Shown piece after piece: positions 62,279 to 64,000 of a DNA stretch of 64,000 bases. The first letter of the stretch is position 1. Each line of letters starts with the position of its first letter. The notes under the pieces are model-generated. The model saw only the letters and a list, made by a program, of their open reading frames with translations, was not told where the DNA came from and did no database searches. A program made the translations under genes and the position numbers. The DNA comes from Pseudomonas monteilii (GTDB lineage: Bacteria > Pseudomonadota > Gammaproteobacteria > Pseudomonadales > Pseudomonadaceae): assembly GCA_001534745.1 (NCBI GenBank), contig CP013997.1, positions 3,906,001 to 3,970,000 of the forward strand, in the 5' to 3' direction.

Positions 62279-64000
62279 ATGGAAGTGACGTATTGCCCGA
62301 TGCCGGAGCATGAAGACGCACGGCTGAACATGCTCAGGGACCTGGAGGCCGAAGCGCGCAGCAAGGAAGACCCGGTCCTGGCCAAGCTCGTGGCGATGAC
62401 CGCTTCCGTGCTCGAGGTGCCGATCGCCTTCATTTCCATCGTCGAGAGCGAGCGCCAGATCTTTCGCGCCCAGATCGGCCTGGCGGTCGAATCGGCGCCC
62501 CGTGACGAAGCGATCTGTGCCTACACCATTCTCGAACCGCGCCTGCTCGAAGTGCTCGACACCTGGCAGGACGTGCGCTTCGCCACCAATCCCTTGATGG
62601 TCGACGACCCAGGGCTGCGCTACTACGCCGGCTTCCCGATCCTGTCGAGCGAAGGGCTGGGGCTGGGCAGCCTGTGCGTGGCCGACACGCAGCCACGCGG
62701 GGCCATGAACGAAAAGCAGGCGGCCTTTCTACAGCACATGGCCGAGCTGGTGATGATCCGCTTGAGCAACCTGCGCGCGGCCTCGTACATCGACCCGCCT
62801 ACCGGGTTGTACAACCGCTCCAAGCTCGAACAGGACATTTTGCTGTCGATGCGTGCGCAGCGGGCCACGCAACTGGTGGCCATTGATGTGATTTCGCCCA
62901 GGGCCCTGAACGACGTGGTCAAGGCGTTCGGCTACACCTTCGCCAGCAACATGATGCTGGCCATCCGCGACCGCTTCCTGACCTTGCTGCCCCTGCGGCA
63001 CGCGTTGTACAAGGTTAGCCCTACCCGCTTCGGCCTGTTGCTGGAAGAACCCTGCGACGGACCGGCGCTCTACCAGCTGATCCTCGACCACTTTAGCCAG
63101 CCGCTGGTGAACGACGGCATTCCCTTGCACATGAACATCGGCATCGGCGTCCTGCCCATCGGTCGAGACACACCCTTCGACCAGGACCACGTGCGCCTGG
63201 TGGTCGGCGCCTCCGACAACGCACGCGCCAAGCGTCTGGGCTGGACGCTCTACCAGTCCGAGATCGACGCTGCGCAACAGCGCGCCCTGAACCTGGTGAG
63301 CGCCTTGTCGGTGGCCGTCCATTCGGGTGATCAGTTCCGCCTCGACTACCAGCCCAAGGTGTCGCTGCGCGACGGCCACTGCACCGGCGTCGAAGCCTTG
63401 CTGCGCTGGACGCACCCGGTGCTGGGTGTGATTTCTCCCGCCGAGTTCATTCCCCTGGCGGAAAAGACCGCGCTCATCGAAAACCTCAGTTGCCTCGTGG
63501 CCCGGGCCGCCATCGAACAGGCCGGCGCCTGGCACCGGCAAGGCCTGCGCATGCCGATCGCCATCAACCTGGCGGCGCCGGACCTGGAGAACACCCGCCT
63601 GGCCGACCTGATCATCGGCCTGCTGGACGAGCAGGCTCTGCCCCGCGGCTCGTTCTCGATCGAACTCACCGAAAGCTCGCTGATGCGTTCGCCCGAGGTG
63701 GTGTGCTCGCAGCTGCAACGGCTGCGCCAGGCCGGCGTGCGCATCGCCATCGACGACTTCGGTTCGGGTTACAGCAACTGGATCTACCTGCGCGACCTGC
63801 CTGCCGAAGTCATCAAGGTCGACCGCACGCTGGTGCACAACCTCGCCACCGAGGAAAAGGACCAGCGCCTGGTCAAGACGATCATCAACCTGGCACGCAA
63901 GACCGGATACAAGGTAGTGGCCGAAGGCATCGAGACCGATATCGAACGCGTGCTGCTGGCCGAATGGGGGTGCGACGAAGGGCAAGGCTTCCTGTTCGCG
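62279..64000 (+). CDS. GAF/degenerate GGDEF/EAL protein (partial)
   Basis: The frame opens at ATG 62279 (MEVTYCPMPEHEDARLNML) and is still open at the window end after 574 codons. A GAF domain (about 20-165) precedes a diguanylate-cyclase-like domain (about 175-330) that starts DPPTGLYNR but has SPTRFGLLLEE where the GGDEF loop should be, so it cannot make c-di-GMP. The EAL domain (about 345 onward) keeps EALLRW, INLAAPD, IELTES, IDDFGSGYS and VAEGIET, so it should hydrolyse c-di-GMP. The GAF and dead GGDEF parts are probably sensory. Confidence 0.92.
   Translation, partial: MEVTYCPMPEHEDARLNMLRDLEAEARSKEDPVLAKLVAMTASVLEVPIAFISIVESERQIFRAQIGLAVESAPRDEAICAYTILEPRLLEVLDTWQDVRFATNPLMVDDPGLRYYAGFPILSSEGLGLGSLCVADTQPRGAMNEKQAAFLQHMAELVMIRLSNLRAASYIDPPTGLYNRSKLEQDILLSMRAQRATQLVAIDVISPRALNDVVKAFGYTFASNMMLAIRDRFLTLLPLRHALYKVSPTRFGLLLEEPCDGPALYQLILDHFSQPLVNDGIPLHMNIGIGVLPIGRDTPFDQDHVRLVVGASDNARAKRLGWTLYQSEIDAAQQRALNLVSALSVAVHSGDQFRLDYQPKVSLRDGHCTGVEALLRWTHPVLGVISPAEFIPLAEKTALIENLSCLVARAAIEQAGAWHRQGLRMPIAINLAAPDLENTRLADLIIGLLDEQALPRGSFSIELTESSLMRSPEVVCSQLQRLRQAGVRIAIDDFGSGYSNWIYLRDLPAEVIKVDRTLVHNLATEEKDQRLVKTIINLARKTGYKVVAEGIETDIERVLLAEWGCDEGQGFLFA

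Noticed and set aside
62729..63985. A 418-residue minus-strand frame at the right edge
   Set aside because: Antisense to the GAF/GGDEF/EAL gene, which shows intact EAL motifs on the plus strand.

Overview
The window is bacterial chromosome from a Pseudomonas, most likely of the P. putida group. Supporting signs are high GC, putida-type REP repeats, the homogentisate cluster hmgR/hmgAfahAmaiA, FabV in place of FabI, DUF3509 and DUF3649 proteins, a YebG gene under a textbook Pseudomonas LexA box, and FUSC/AaeX-type efflux. No rRNA, tRNA, CRISPR array, transposase, integrase or phage gene was seen. Genes at both edges are cut by the window.

Layout. 0-1.2 kb: end of an unrecognised gene and a short-chain dehydrogenase, followed by a four-unit REP array (1.24-1.68 kb). 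1.8-12.3 kb: two complete tripartite efflux systems with their LysR regulators (EmrAB-type plus NodT-type outer membrane factor; AaeXAB-type plus a second NodT-type factor), with a universal stress protein between them. 12.5-16.5 kb: LysR, D-2-hydroxyacid dehydrogenase, EamA exporter, AraC regulator. 16.5-22.7 kb: iron block, with a DUF3649/PepSY/DUF3325 operon divergent from fecI-fecR-fecA across a Fur-like site. 22.9-24.7 kb: ribosome-hibernation-like protein, DUF3509, PsiE-like protein and SOS-controlled yebG.

24.7-48.66 kb looks like an accessory block. It begins at the yebG stop codon and ends just before a SirB1-like gene, and a 62-bp direct repeat (56/62 identical) lies at each edge. 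It carries regulators (GlxA-type, AraC, three-domain response regulator, receiver-only regulator, two LysR) and a 1715-residue pseudokinase-ATPase-GAF-histidine kinase. It also carries small-molecule enzymes (two YcaC-type hydrolases, an exported esterase, a Tat-type amidohydrolase, a pirin, an ABM-domain membrane protein) and membrane proteins (DoxX, DedA, two MFS, an OprD porin). Four promoters in the block share a LysR-type site TG(T/A)(C/T)-N11-GACAAT: the LysR gene at 35269, the esterase, the second YcaC-type hydrolase and the pirin. This suggests one LysR regulon, probably for detoxifying electrophilic or aromatic compounds; that function is inference.

48.7-64 kb returns to core-like content. 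In order: SirB1-like protein, a large REP region with exact 117-bp tandem units, the homogentisate catabolic operon with its IclR regulator and a perfect palindromic operator, a probable small RNA with its own terminator, flavodoxin, a PilZ protein with a FliM-like N-terminus, folM, DUF1244, HopJ-like protein, an acetyltransferase, fabV, a half-length metE, hemerythrin, a small acidic protein, and a GAF/degenerate GGDEF/EAL protein that runs off the end.
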